The notes: a model not told the origin generated them from the letters alone. A stretch of DNA of 64,000 nt from Anoplopoma fimbria (GCF_027596085.1 NC_072452.1:4004314-4068313), one strand, 5' to 3'; positions 35,595-48,364 are shown, counted from the first letter of the stretch. Program-made: numbers and translations.

Positions 35595-37191
35595 CAGCGG
35601 GTAAAATAAGTATTGAACACGTCACCATTTTTCTCAGTAAATATATTTCTGAAGGTGCTATTGACATGAAATTTTCACCAGATGTCGGTAACAACCCAAG
35701 TAATCCATACATACAAAGAAAACCAAACAAATACGTTTAGAATTTAAGTTATGTGTAATCAAATGGCATTCCATTTGATTACACATAACTTAAATTCTAA
35801 ACTTATTTGGGGAAAAAGTATTGAACACGCTTACTGAAATTTATTTAATACTTGGTACAAAAAGCCTTTGTTGGTAATGACAGCTTCAAGACGCCTCCTG
35901 TATGGAGAAACTAGTCGCATGCATTGCTCAGGTGTGATTTTGGCCCATTCTTCCACACAAACAGTCTTCAAATCTTGAAGGTTCCGTGGGCCTCTTCTAT
36001 GAACTCTGATCTTTAGTTCTTTCCATAGATTTTCGATTGGATTCAAGTCAGGTGATTGGCTGGGCCATTCTAGCAGCTTTATTTTCTTTCTTCTGTGTTT
36101 GGGATCATTGTCTTGCTGAAATGTCCACCATCGTTTCATCTTCATCATCCTGCTAGATGGCAGCAGATTTTTATCAAAAATGTCTCGGTACATTTTTCCA
36201 TTCATCCTTCCTTCGATTATATGAAGTTTGCCAGTGCCGTATGCTGAAAAACAGCCCCACACCATGATGTTCCCACCTCCAAACTTCACTGTTGGTATGG
36301 TGTTTTTGGGGTGATGTGCTGGCCATTTGACCTCCAAACATGGTGTGTATTATGGCATCCAAAGAGTTCAATTTGGTCTCATCTGACCAGACTATATTCT
36401 CCCAGTATTTCACAGGCTTGTCTAAATGTTGTGCAGCAAACTTTAAACGAGCTTCAACATGCTTTTTCTTCAGCATTGGAGTCTTGCGTGGTGAGCGTGC
36501 ATACAGGCCACGGCGGTTGAGTGCATTACTTATTGTTTTCTTTGAAACAATTGTACCTGCTAATTCCAGGTCTTTCTGAAGCTCTCCACAAGTGGTCCTT
36601 GGCTCTTCTGATAATTTTCACTCCTGTCAGAAATCTTGCGAGGAGCACCTGGTCGTGGCCGGTTTATGGTGAAATGATGTTCTTTCCACTTCCGGATTAT
36701 GGCCCCAACAGTGCTCACTGGAACATTCAGAAGTTTAGAAATCCTTCTGTAACCAATGCCATCAGTATGTTCTGCAACAATAAGGTTGCGAAGGTCTTGA
36801 GAGAGCTCTTTGCTTTTACCCATCATGAGATGTTTCTTGTGTGACACCTTGGTAATGAGACCTTTTTATAGGCCATCAGTTGGGACTGAACCAGCTGATA
36901 TTAATTTGCATTAAGGGGCAGGATTGCTTTCTAATTACTGATAGATTTCAGCTGGTGACTTGGCTTTCCATGCCTTTTTGCAACTCCCTTTCTTCATGTG
37001 TTCAATACTTTTTCCCTGTCATTCCATTTTATTACACATACCTTAATTTCTGAACTTGTTTGGTTTACTTTGTATGTATGGATTACTTGGGTTGTTACTG
37101 ACATCTGGTGAAAATTTCATGTCAATAGCACCTTTAGAAATATATTTACTGAGAAAAATGGTGACGTGTTCAATACTTATTTTACCCGCTG
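35595..37191 (-). mobile_element. Tc1/mariner-type transposon, near complete (1,597 bp)
   Basis: Starts CAGCGGGTAAAATAAGTATT and ends with its reverse complement, flanked by TA target duplications (35593-35594, 37192-37193). About 125 bp of the two ends can be compared by eye and differ at only two places, so the insertion looks recent. The left end also holds a 32-bp-arm perfect palindrome (35735-35802). The transposase lies on the minus strand. Confidence 0.95.
35831..36847 (-). pseudogene. Tc1-like DD34E transposase, frameshifted
   Basis: N-terminal part MGKSKELSQDLRNLIV... with the helix-turn-helix (GYRRISKLLNVPVSTVGAII) and GRPR-like NRPRPGAPRK; central part KHVEARLKFAAQHLDK and NIVWSDETK (first catalytic Asp); C-terminal part [20 protein letters not shown] (second Asp) and [11 protein letters not shown] (Glu). 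The parts are in different frames: one break near 36,600 and another near 36,340-36,370. The catalytic triad residues survive but the protein cannot be made intact. Confidence 0.9.
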
Positions 37192-37199
37192 TATATATT

Positions 37200-38270
37200 A
37201 AAAATAACTATAAAAACACTATTGTGATATAAATTAACGCAAGCATTTTTCTTATGACTAATGAATCGACGTGTATAAACAATGTAGCATTTTGTTTTTA
37301 AATGTACATATGCAGGACTAAAGCACATGAAACGGGCCTAAAGGACGGTTGTGCTTCGTTACCTGACCGGAACCATGTCTTCAGGTTTTCACATCACTTT
37401 CAATTGTACGATTGCTGTACATGTTGCATATTCCTAGTATTCCTTTTGCTCTATATTCTGACAGGTGCATTAAGGATTCAAGGATCATTTATCATTATGC
37501 AACACAGGGATGCACAATGAAATACTGGTGTAGCCCATTTGTAACAAACAAAACTAATAGTACGTTAAATTTGCATTATAAGGAAAATGAAAGTATAAGG
37601 AATCAGTAACAACTAAAACAGATAAGATTTATTATTAGTACTTTTTTTATTGCATTATTCCATTTTTTTGTGACTATGGCATCAATGTGTTCCCAATTCT
37701 CTTGTTTGATGTTTAATGAGTAAGCAACCTTCACCTTCTCAAAAGGCTGTAAGGACAGTTGTGTTTACTAGAGATGCTTAATCATCCACATCTTGCCGTA
37801 AACACCTGCTCCTCGGCCAAACTGACTTTTCTACTAGTTTGCCAGCTGACACCTTTACTTAAGGGTTTATAAAAATAATTGAATTCTTTTTACTCTCACT
37901 TTCTAATAGGTCATGTGTGCAGGTATACATGCTGGTAAGTTAATTATAGATGGTTAATGAGTTCCTCAGTTTCTAAAAATTTGCAATAGCTTGTCAGTCT
38001 ACTTTAATTATAAATTTTATACAATTATACATTTTCGAGTTGTAAATGTCAATTACTATATTATAAATCATTTGTTTTTCCACACCCTTTTCAGTGGTCA
38101 AGCATTCAATATCCACAAGACTAACCAACTTTAAGACTTTGTAAGGATACATAATGTAATGCCTAACATTTTTTCAAAATTAAAAAAAAGCCTGCCAACT
38201 AATTTATGTATGAGGCTGTAAATATTGCTTAAACAAATCCAATTTATAAAAAATAAAATACAAAGCAGTA
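37200..38270. other. Gene-less stretch
   Basis: AT-rich intergenic DNA to the right of the Tc1 element. Nothing recognised. Confidence 0.5.
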
Positions 38271-38279
38271 ATGTGTATC

Positions 38280-39347
38280 AATACATGTTCCCGTGCCACA
38301 AGAGGGTCAGATTCAAAGTTCTGGATGCTGCCAACCAGAGCACCATTGCTGTCCAAAAACTTCAATAAATGGAAACACCATGAATTTGTTTTTTCAAATA
38401 GTCATTTAATAAGGCAGAAAAATAATGACAAACATGTTATCAATACATTCAAAGACAAATGCTGCCCCCCAATTGTTGGGGGGGGTTACTTACAACCAGT
38501 CAGGTCCCAGCAGATGGACTGAGACAGGAACTTATCCTCCAACCTGGCAGGTTCACACTGAACACAAAGAAGAGAACAAACATCACCAGACAGCTCACAG
38601 ACCAAGTTTAGTGTAATACATGCATTTACAGAAGTGTTTCAGGTCTTAAGTCAGGTTCTGGTTAACGGGATTTAATTAAACCTGTGCCAAAGTCCTGAGG
38701 TTACTCTCCCAACGTAAAGATTCCACAGCAGAGATGATTCCTCTGCCATGGCAGTACACAATTGGGTTTACGCCATCTAAATGCTATATACAAGACAGTG
38801 AGAGTCACTTTTGTTTCCAGGCTGTTTGGATGCCATACATACCGGATCAGTCCCAGGTCAATGGAAGTTGTCTGCTGCCCCGTGCACATGCTCCTGCGAT
38901 AAAGAAAAGCAGTCCGTAAAACAAATACCCCACTATTGATCCCTGTCAACAGTTAGCTGCTATGCTCAGGTTTATGAATCACCACGGTGTTGTCAGCATG
39001 ATGTGTTACATTTTGAGTCATCCCTGCATTAACAGGACTGTTCCAACTTTAGTAAAACTGGGTCTGTCACTCACCCTCAGTAGGCCTGCAGCATGACTTT
39101 CGGTCCCAAGCTATGCATCTTACAAGACACTCAGCCTGCAACACAAGGGGAAAAAAGAAATGTTTGGTTTAGAACCACTGCAAGACAAACAAATTCATTA
39201 TAACCAATTATTTGTATATACCGAAAGTTTGATTACACTTGGTACAATCGTTTATGTAGACGATGAATTCAGCATTGCAGTTTATTTTTTATGAATAATA
39301 GACTTAAAATCACAACATTAGATATTTTCCTAAACTTACAAGTCAAA

Positions 39348-39381
<34 letters not shown>

Positions 39382-40408
39382 TTCAATAGAATGAACGTTA
39401 AGGATTAATCTGGGGTTGAGGTAAATCAGCCGTGTCTATGACAACATTCCCAAACACATCCTCTGCGGGGTCAGTATGAGTGTGCGGCCCTACACTAGGC
39501 CTGCCCTGCAGTTGGATCAGGACAGGCCACTCTCGTTGGGCCCTTCTCTGCAACGGCTCAAAAGCAGCAGACTCTAAAACAGAACCCGCACAGCTCAGAG
39601 CCAGTACAGAGACTTTATCTACCAGAGCCGTAACACTGAGCCAGAAACGGATCAACTGGTCAGCTGACTGAGCGCTGGGGAGGGAGGGCAACACCATGAG
39701 GTCAAGATAAACCAGTGACCTCCTTGCAGGTCAAAAGGTGTTCTGTAAAATGTCATTTTTAGTCAGTTTTCCATATTTACCTTCAGCCTCAGAGGCGAGG
39801 CAGTGGTTGTTGGTAGTTCTGTCTGCCACGGCACTGGTTCACCAGTAGAGCCAGCATCTCTGGATGGGAAAAAAAACAAAAAACACAACATTAGTGCACA
39901 ATAAAGGAACACACTCAAAGCTACAGTAGCAGCTAGGCAGTCTGGGATGAGCAGCAGTTGAGACTCCTTTTCCCACTTAAAGGGGAATCACATGCACATA
40001 TTTACAAACATGTACCACAAAGTTAATAATTTAACCCATAATAATAATAATAATAATGACCCATAGTGCCTTTTACAATTGTTAAAATGAGGCATTTAGT
40101 TTTACTGTCATATAGTCTTTAAGTAGGAACTCATCATATCACGTGACTGTAGTTCATAGTTTGTCTGCAGCAACAATAATCTTCTTTTTAAGGACTACGA
40201 GTTGTTAATGAACAAAGCCACGTGGTAGCAGGACACGTGACTGAATCAAGATGGAGGACATTTCTGCACAGAACTAACAGAGCTATTTAATAAAGCACGT
40301 CATATGTGTTATTATATTTAATAAAGCTCGTCATATGTGTTATTATATCTAATAAAGCTCGTCATATGTGTTAAACACGTACCCTGGGTTCAGAGCTCCT
40401 CCGTCCAT
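38280..40408 (-). other. Unidentified splice-bounded open blocks: possible gene, decayed gene or lncRNA
   Basis: On the minus strand: an ATG block MDGGALNPG ending in a GTACGT donor (40408-40383); a block reading VPWQTELPTTTASPLRLK (39859-39781) with good splice sites and matching phase; an open block with SADQLIRFWLSVTALVDK ending in a stop at about 39398 with AATAAA near 39280; and blocks at about 39130-39070, 38895-38845, 38787-38690 (YCHGRGIISAVESLRW) and 38560-38495 (DKFLSQSICWDLTG). The last two join in phase, the others do not. I do not recognise the product. It is not part of hvcn1 or cfap96. The lack of joinable phases favours a decayed or non-coding transcript, or exons I have missed. 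Confidence 0.35.
39352..39379. repeat. (TA)n microsatellite
   Basis: About 28 bp of TA, just past the stop codon of the unidentified block ending at 39,398. Confidence 0.95.
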
Positions 40409-40592
40409 CGTGGCTGAAGCAGTGTGAGAGACAGGACGGAAGTCAGGCGCAGCCTTATAAAGGGCAGCGTGCCGCGGTGCATTGTGGGAAAGGAAGCTCC
40501 ACCAAAGATCGTCCTACGAGTAAATGCAGATGCACCACTACCTCATCTTCCCATGAACAAGAAACCCGGCTAATAAATGAGGATTTAATGTA

Positions 40593-40825
40593 CAGTACCA
40601 GTCAAAAGTCTGGACACACCTTCTCATTCAATGGTTTTTCTTTATTTTTATATTTGTTTTTTTCTACATTGTAGATTAATATTGTAGACATCCAAACTAT
40701 GAAGGAACACATGTGGAATTATGTGGTAAACAAACAAATGCTCAACAAACCAGAATATGTTTTATATTTTAGATTCTTCAAAGTAGTTGAATGAGAAGGT
40801 GTGTCCACACTTTTGACTGCTACTG
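40593..40825. mobile_element. Tc1-type MITE, copy 1 (233 bp)
   Basis: Ends CAGTACCAGTCAAAAGTCTG and, inverted, CAGTAGCAGTCAAAAGTGTG, with TA target duplications. Nearly full-length palindromic arms with ACACCTTCTCATTCAA. No coding capacity. Same family as 63,214-63,440. Confidence 0.93.
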
Positions 40826-40829
40826 TATC

Positions 40830-41736
40830 TGTAGCAACACTCAAGGAATCCGTTTCTCTTCTCATCCAAATTGTGTGATCCTCTTGAGCAGGTAGAATCT
40901 AGTAGATGTCTTGGGATTTGGTTAGATGAAAAGCTCACATGGGACGTTCATTTGGATAAAGTTAAGAGCAAATATAAAAAGGTCATCACATCAACACACA
41001 GAAGGAATTGAAGGAGTCAAAAGCAGCTTCCATCAAGGGGCATAGTCCAGAACTAATGGGATCAGCCTTTTCTAAACTCAGTGTTTATATCTGTAGATGG
41101 TTTAAAAAGATCCTGGTACAGGTTGTGCAGGTCAGGTGCATCACTTATATTACTTGCCCTGCTGTGGATAGAGGAGATGTTATTACATCTGACACGTTTT
41201 TCAGCACTGACAAGCATAAGATCTGGAAGGTCATCATTTAGAACATGTAGTATGAATGATGTATTCCATATCATTTGGCCTAGTGGAGAGAGATTACCGG
41301 TATAGCTTGCCATTTGTCTTTTACAGCGACGAGACAAAATGTGAAGAAACAAAATGCAATGTGAATTATGTTCTTTAAAGATAGAAATGTGCATTTGTTT
41401 TATGTTATTATAAGGTTCATATGCTTGTCAATATGTCCTGTAGTTGCTGGCTTTATTAAAGCTGTATCTCCCCTTGTCTTCCAACTTTTACAGAGAGGAG
41501 AGGAGACAGCATGCAATGAGAAATTTCTTATTTAAAAAGTAGACCTGCACATCAGTGTCAGTTCACTACATTACCAACACACATTCAATCCTATAGGACC
41601 AAACATCCATCACACTTAGTTTTAAAAAGGCTCATTTGTAAGAGAACTTGCATTGACAAGTAATTCTCCTATCCATAAAAGTCCCAAATAGAAGCAACCT
41701 TTAACAGAATGGAAGACAAAAGTAACTCTTCTCAGC
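40830..41736. other. Gene-less stretch between MITE and cfap96 3' end
   Basis: Intergenic; short open frames on both strands at 41,000-41,400 without support. Confidence 0.4.
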
Positions 41737-41742
41737 TTTATT
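41737..41742 (-). terminator. Candidate cfap96 polyadenylation signal
   Basis: AATAAA on the minus strand, about 200 bases after the cfap96 stop codon. Confidence 0.4.
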
Positions 41743-41940
41743 TGACCCTTGTTTGTTCCTGTGTTAGACCCAAAGCATTACAAAGATACCACTGGAAGAG
41801 AAAAGGAATCAAAGACGGAACCATTCATAGCCACTTGAGATGGCTCAAGCTGTAACACCTTCATGTTTGGTTAAAGACTTTTTGAAGCATTATTTCTGAA
41901 GGAATATTATAGCAGTGACGGTGCAGTATGGTTAATGCGG

Positions 41941-44900
41941 TCAGAAGGTTGTCACAGCTGGAATGATTGAGGTGTAGTTTGCAGCGTGCACACTCCTGGA
42001 AAGGAAGAGAAAAAAAGTTAGAAAAAGATTTAGCTCAACAATTTGTATTATCTTGTGATAATCTAATTACTTGTACAGATTTGTTTTGCAAACGTTTGAC
42101 TATTTATCTACAGCTCTCCTCAGCCTTGGTACAACTAATTCAACTAATAATATCAACTAATAACATTTCAACTAAGTTCAACTAATAATATCTTGAAAAA
42201 ACAAGTTATTTTAAAATCAATGTATCAAAGATTAGATTAACTTAATCTCGCAAATGACACTTTATTACATCTAACTTGTATTCATTCATTTATTTATTCC
42301 AAGAACAAAAAACAGTAACATTGGCGTCAGACCACAGGAACTTCAGCATATCTAGAGCCACCTATAGAATAACCTAAGTCCTCAGAATCAAAGGACAAAA
42401 CAAATGGTTTGTAACTGCCATTTACAATGAAAAAGGAACCAAAATGACTACTAGTTAGGGAACCCTCAACATCATGGTTTCCATAAGATCCTTGTTATAG
42501 TTAGGGAATGGCCGTGGTGGTGGTATAAAGAAACCAGCAAAGCGGCTTCAGATGGAAACTTCATCTGTGTCCTACCTAATTTGAGAGTTCTACTACTACA
42601 ACAAGAAATGCCACCTAATAGTGGCCAATAAATTGGTAAATATCCTATAAATGAGGAGAAGTAATTATATCTGTAGGGTGAGAACAATAATAGAGACAGG
42701 GATCCAACCTGTTGACATTGACAGTGATGATACTCTTGACAGGGATGCTCTTTGGACCAGGAGCAGGACGGAAAATTGGCTCTGGATAGGTTGGTTTGGA
42801 GCGGCGAATGACGTACGGATCAGCAGAATGTAAGGGATAAGAGTCAAACGTCCCCGCTTTGAGTCCTCCAATCTAACACAAGATACAGTCACAAATACAC
42901 CCAGATAGATTGTTAAAATGTACAGTAAAATATAAATCACAGGTCAATTACACTGAATGGTCAGAAATTGAGTGGAGCATATAGAGAGATAACCTTTTTG
43001 CTGGGGGACGGAGGCTTGAATGGGTCCGCAGAGACCTTCGGTGCGGCTGGGAGGGGCTTGTGTGACGGTGGGAGTGGCTTGTGTGACGGTGGGAGTGGCT
43101 TGTGTGACGGTGGGAGTGGCTTGTCACTGCGGTATGGATTGCCTTGGAAATAATCTCTGGGGTGAAGGTTGAATTTGAAGGGGCCATCTCTCAACTTGGA
43201 GAAATGGATTGCTGCCTCTTTCTGTATCACACACATTTTGGGCCCCATATACACACGGCAAAATTTTTTGATGCTATTTTAAAAATTATCTAAACTTACC
43301 AAGAAAGAAAAAAACTTTAACCATCTGTCTTTGTATCGTTGTAATGTGGGTGATATACACACATTAAAAATTCTAAACTTAAAGAGAAACTTTAACCATC
43401 TGTCATCATTTTGTGTCGCATCATTTTGTGTCGCTCGGGGAATTTTGCACAGCAGGTACACGGAACATTGTTCATTTGCACACAAAGTCGGTTGAAAATC
43501 ATCAAAGTTGCCCTTTACTGTTAATTAACATTAGTCAAACTGTAGACGTTTTTTAATAGTACATGTTTTTTCTAGTTTAAAGGCCTGGAAAAAACGTGAT
43601 TTAAAATGACAAAATATATAACACATCAATGCATTCCAATGAATTGCTGTAATCAGACGATCCGCTTGAGGAGGTGAAATTAATATGCAAAAATTCAACT
43701 TTGACGTGTGCATTTGCGCAGTTAACCAATAACAAGCCGTCTTGAAAAAGCTGAGCTGTTAGGGGACGGGAATCTGGCTAGTGCAAAAGGAAGGAAGCTT
43801 TCGTAACTTATTAGTTATGATTTCTTTCTGTTTTGGACAAAGTCCCCTCTCTGTGTCATGGTTACAGCCCTGCGAGTTGTCACGATGTCGCCAACCTTTG
43901 GGGGCCCACCTATTTTGTGTTGGTGATCATTTCTGTCAGTAATTGTACTCACCACAAGTTAATTGCAAAGATTCGGGACACAAAACTTCTAAAAAGGTTA
44001 TAAACAACTTAGAACTCTGCTAGATGACCAAAAGAAATCACTAGAAAATATTGGATTTTGTGTTGAGATTTTTGTGAAGAAAAATGGTAATTGTGCTGTT
44101 TATCTAGCTCACCTCTTGGCTTGTTAACAACCAAAGCTATCCTCAACGAAAAAACAGCCGTACAGTATAGGTCGTCTTTGCAAACACCTTATTGTGACCC
44201 GTATCTCTGTTTGTTGTTAGGCTGCAACCTCTGGTGCATTGAGTAATCATGACAGGAGCAAAGGAGGATGTCAGCTGAGCTAATTATGAAAAGCAAGAAA
44301 GTCCATATATGGTCATGGTTGGGGTAAATGGGTCAAACAATCACAGAACTTCCACCCAGGAGAAAGGTATTGTATGATACTAAAAGTCAATATGTTGAGT
44401 TATATTAAGTTACCTCGGTGACACCGCTACTTAAGTACCCAACCACGTCACGTACTGTTTAACAAACCTACTTATTTTAACACAAACCATGATGTTTTCT
44501 CTTTTAACATTCGCTTTCGCCATCGGTTTCTGAAAATTTACCATATGGATAAAAATGCAACCATTTCACGGTGTTAAATAGAACAGTCACATATGTCATT
44601 TTGCCAATCATTGCCATAAACCTATTCTGATGTTAAGGTATGAGGTATATTTACAACCATATGATCGCCTGAATGCTTGTGCTTATCACCCTCATCTGAC
44701 TTATTTTTCGAGATGTTGCCATGTTTCCACATCTTCTCAGTTTCAGTGCTTTAGTGAGAACAATGTTAATACAACCAACAGAAATGCTGCCCAATACCAA
44801 AATAAGGCCCAAACATGTAATACTGCAAATCAGAATTGTCGTACACATGTTACCTCCAGTATTTCTTTGGCTCTGCTGTAGGGGTCGGAGGCATACAGCT

Positions 44901-46465
44901 CAATATTGGACAGTGTCACATTGGGATAGCTGCAGGAGATAACAATGTCTTTACTTCACCTGCAAAACATATTGTGTTATCACCAATACAAAAAAAGTTC
45001 ATTCACTGTTTATAGTCTACATACATTCCTTGGAAGGATGTGCTGATAAGACATGCTTCATTGTGCAGAGGCTATTGCTGCTCGGATTGCCGCATCAAGT
45101 TTTTGTTCAAATGTTTTTGGATACTCTTCTAATCTATGGTGTTGTGTGTGTGTTCAAGGTGTTACTTTGAGATTGTAATTTAGGTTTTTAATATATCAGT
45201 CTTGTAATTCCTGCAGAATGTGGTTTGTCAAATGGATTTTCAGCTTTTAACCTTTTTTCAGGATGTGCATCATTGCTACAGACTATGTTTTAATAATAGA
45301 ACTTAAAAAAAAGATAGCAAACACTTGAGTGTCAAGTCCTTCTCCAGTGTTCTCAGTGCAATGTAAGGGTTTCTCCTGTTTCACAAAATATTATCCCTGG
45401 GACTGTGACACTGATAATTTCACATTACATATCAAACAGATTTATCTTCACTGAGAAGCTTTGAGATTTAATTCACGAGTTCAATGGTTAGAAGAAGGTG
45501 TCTTAAAACAGGGGTCAGATATACTCATCATATGCAAACTCTCCCTATCCTATAGTATTGTTGTTGTTCCAGAGTATAGAGGAAAGATTAAGGTTACATT
45601 ATGCTGTATGGTTCTGAGCTACTTTATAAGGAGTTCTTGCCGTAAACCTGTAACCGCTGCCTTTCTTGGGAGGTGAGGTGACAATGTTGCGTCCGGGAGA
45701 GCGATGGGCTTTCAAGGCGACTGACACTGGACTCATGGCTTCCAAAGGTCCTGACAGAGTCCCATAGTAACTACCTGAACCGCAGCTGGAGACAAAGAGA
45801 AATGATATACAAATTAGACTAAGTCTTCATTAGTATGTATATTTGTGTTAACTGTACATGGTGTGCTTTCTGTTGTGTGTCTGTGCATGTGCATGTGCGT
45901 GTGTGTTCTCTCACGGCCTCTTGATCGCGTTACAGGGCAGGAAGGCCTTGCCGATGTTCTTTCTGGCTTGTTGGATGCGGTTCTGTCGGGCCAGTCTCAC
46001 TGGGTCACTCAGTGCTTCGCATTCAAATATCCGTTTGAAGGACTTGTCCAAGAAGCCGCTCTGCAGAGCACATCGTTGTTTAGCGTTACCCGCCTGCATC
46101 TGCCGGCTACGGCAGGCTGACTCGTTGAACGGACCTGGATTTGGAAGGAAAACCGATCCCATATTTACATGTACCCTGCAATATTTTTAATAATGATCTA
46201 GATAACTTTCCAGGATGTAGGTAATATATTTCTAAGTAGTCTTTTTAATTTTAAAGGTCATGTCACCCATATCACCAAAATCATCTTTATTGCATTTACG
46301 TATTAATAGTGGTTCATTTTCTTTTGCAGTAATCAGGCTGATCAATAAATAGATGCTATGCTTACGGTTGGAGGGTGGAGTGTACTTGTCCCCTACAGAG
46401 ATGTAGCTCATCTCTTTAAAGATTCCCAGACGCTCCATGTCACTCTTAACATCACCTGATGGCAT
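41941..46465 (-). CDS. cfap96: Cilia- and flagella-associated protein 96 (C4orf47), 7 coding exons
   Basis: This ortholog of human C4orf47/CFAP96 is a ciliary/centrosomal protein of little-known mechanism. Coding exons in transcript order: 46465-46366, 46134-45915, 45785-45648, 44929-44854, 43221-42994, 42872-42709, 41995-41941. Phases agree, 326 aa (human 309). Seen: N-terminal SDMERLGIFKEMSYISVGDKY; RKNIGKAFLPCN; CGSGSYYGTLSGP; FKFNLHPRDYFQGNPY; LKAGTFDSYPLHSADPYV; and a C-terminal ANYTSIIP segment, all collinear with human. Exon 5 carries three copies of the heptapeptide LPPSHKP, absent from the human protein as I remember it. The 5' UTR must lie in an upstream exon, because an acceptor sits 9 bases before the ATG and directly follows a GT microsatellite. 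A candidate poly(A) signal is at 41737-41742. Confidence 0.93.
43056..43118 (-). repeat. Three 21-bp tandem units inside cfap96 exon 5
   Basis: Unit CTTGTGTGACGGTGGGAGTGG-type, 21 bp, three essentially identical copies. They encode LPPSHKP three times in frame. Confidence 0.92.
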
Positions 46466-46477
46466 CTTTATACACTG

Positions 46478-46478
46478 G

Positions 46479-46573
<95 letters not shown>
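46478..46573. repeat. (CA)n microsatellite at the cfap96 start-exon acceptor
   Basis: About 95 bp; on the gene's strand it reads (GT)n followed directly by TTCCAG, the splice acceptor of the exon carrying the start codon. Confidence 0.95.
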
Positions 46574-46576
<3 letters not shown>

Positions 46577-46700
46577 AGGACAGAGTAACATCTTTTAATA
46601 TAAGGCAGTCTAATGCAACATCACTAACTTTGGCCTCAGGTTAATAAAAAATAAACTGATTAACTGGCTGGTCAGTGTAGAGAACTTTAAACTCCACTAC

Positions 46701-46990
46701 TTCGCGTAGTGGAGAGCAAGGTAGTTCTCCAATCAGAGGATCGGTGGTTCGATACCCGGCTTCGGCAGTCGATGTGTCCTTGGGCAAGACACTTAACCCC
46801 AAGTTGCTCCTGAAGGCTTGCCATCGGTGTGGACTGGATGTTGCATGAATGTTAGTTAGAGTCTGATGGTGGCACCTTGCATGGTAGCCTGTCATCAGTG
46901 TGTGAATGGGTGAATGATATGTAATATACTACTGACTGTAAGTCGCTTTGGATAAAAGCGTCTGCTAAATGACTGTAATGTAATGTAATA
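46701..46990 (+). mobile_element. SINE-like element, uninterrupted copy of the outer family
   Basis: A-box-like CGTAGTGGAGAGCAAGG, B-box-like GGTTCGATACC, body with TTGGGCAAGACACTTAACCC, tail GCGTCTGCTAAATGACTGTA and TAATG repeats. About 290 bp. Reference for the nested copy in tctn1. Confidence 0.75.
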
Positions 46991-46999
46991 AAGAGGACA

Positions 47000-48360
47000 C
47001 ATGATGTAAAACACATGAACATGGAGACATAGGTCTAAACATACCTGTAGTTGACGTGTAGAATCTTTTGATCTTAATTTGTCTATGCAGCTGGAGGACT
47101 ATAACTTCAGTGTCTATGTATACAGGTTGGTTACCATGGAGAAGGAGTAAATAAATAAACTGTGTCAAGCTATAGAGATCCTTCCTGGAAGTAATGCCAT
47201 CTTGCCTCCAAAATAAAAGCAGAACATTTGCTTACTTATTTTAATGTAAAATTTTACATTACAATCTTTTAAAATCTCAGCATAATGCCCCGGCCTGTTG
47301 TAATGGTAGTGCTAACATATATTCTTCAAGGTTGCTGTTTCCTGCAAGTGTTGGCGTCTGTCATTTATTTCTGTCAAGGCAACAATTCTAACTGCATAAC
47401 CAAAAACACAATATACATTATACATTTCAACTTTTGCATGTGATTCAGATGAACAGCATGCTTTTAGACAAATTTCTGCACCAGATAAATGTAGAAGTGT
47501 GTCCCCACTAATCCAACAGAAATGATTCAGCTAACTGTTTCAGGTGCGTCATGCAGCTTTAAAGTCAACAGGGACTCCAAACCGTGGTGTTGGTGCAGTG
47601 AGCTATACTGCAGAGTTGTAATTGAGCTACACGGATCACATTTCAGCAAGAGTGCCTCTATAGTTACATTATGTTTTCCCACATGTATCTGTTTGCATTA
47701 ATATGTACTATGTTGCCCCATAACATATAGTCTACCTGAAACGAGCCCTTAAGTCCGTATTATTTATCATAAACAAGGGTTAGGGTAAAATCATATTTCT
47801 ATAGATCTCGTCGCGTTGTCCACCGACTTCGCAGTTAAATAGAGAATTAAGGCAAGGCACGGGCCAGCGCATGTCAGTCTAAGTCTTACATGACAGATGA
47901 ACTTTGATCCGAGGAATGAGTTGGATGGGTTCTTCTTCTTTTGTCCTTCGGCAAACCCTTTAATCTTGAAGGAAATCCGAGCGTAGGACAGTCTTCGTGG
48001 GGTAAAAGATGAGCAAGGGAGGCAGAGATGAGAAGTGGGTGATTTGTCCAGATTCCATATGGTGTAGGATGGTTGAGTAAGGGTTCGTAGGGAAATATTT
48101 GTTGCTGGTAGCAGATTTAATAAATAACTAATTAATATCAAGAAATGTAACTATAACTCAATTGGGATTTATAAACCCATACATTAGTCTAAAAGAATGA
48201 TGGTACCTGGACATACCACCATTAGTTTAACTTACAAAATTTGACATAATTTTGGATAAATAGGGAAAACTTTCAAATTTGATATTAATCAATTAAATCT
48301 TAATCTCACGGTTGCTACTTAAATTTATCTGTAAAAAAATGTATGCACTCTTCAGCAGCT
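47000..48360. other. Gene-less stretch
   Basis: May contain the untranslated first exon of cfap96, which I cannot place. A 117-codon minus-strand frame at 47,791-48,141 has no recognised similarity. Confidence 0.4.
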
Positions 48361-48364
48361 GAGA

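Noticed and set aside
36311..36844. Plus-strand frames across the Tc1 element
   Set aside because: Antisense to the transposase, whose motifs are clear on the minus strand.
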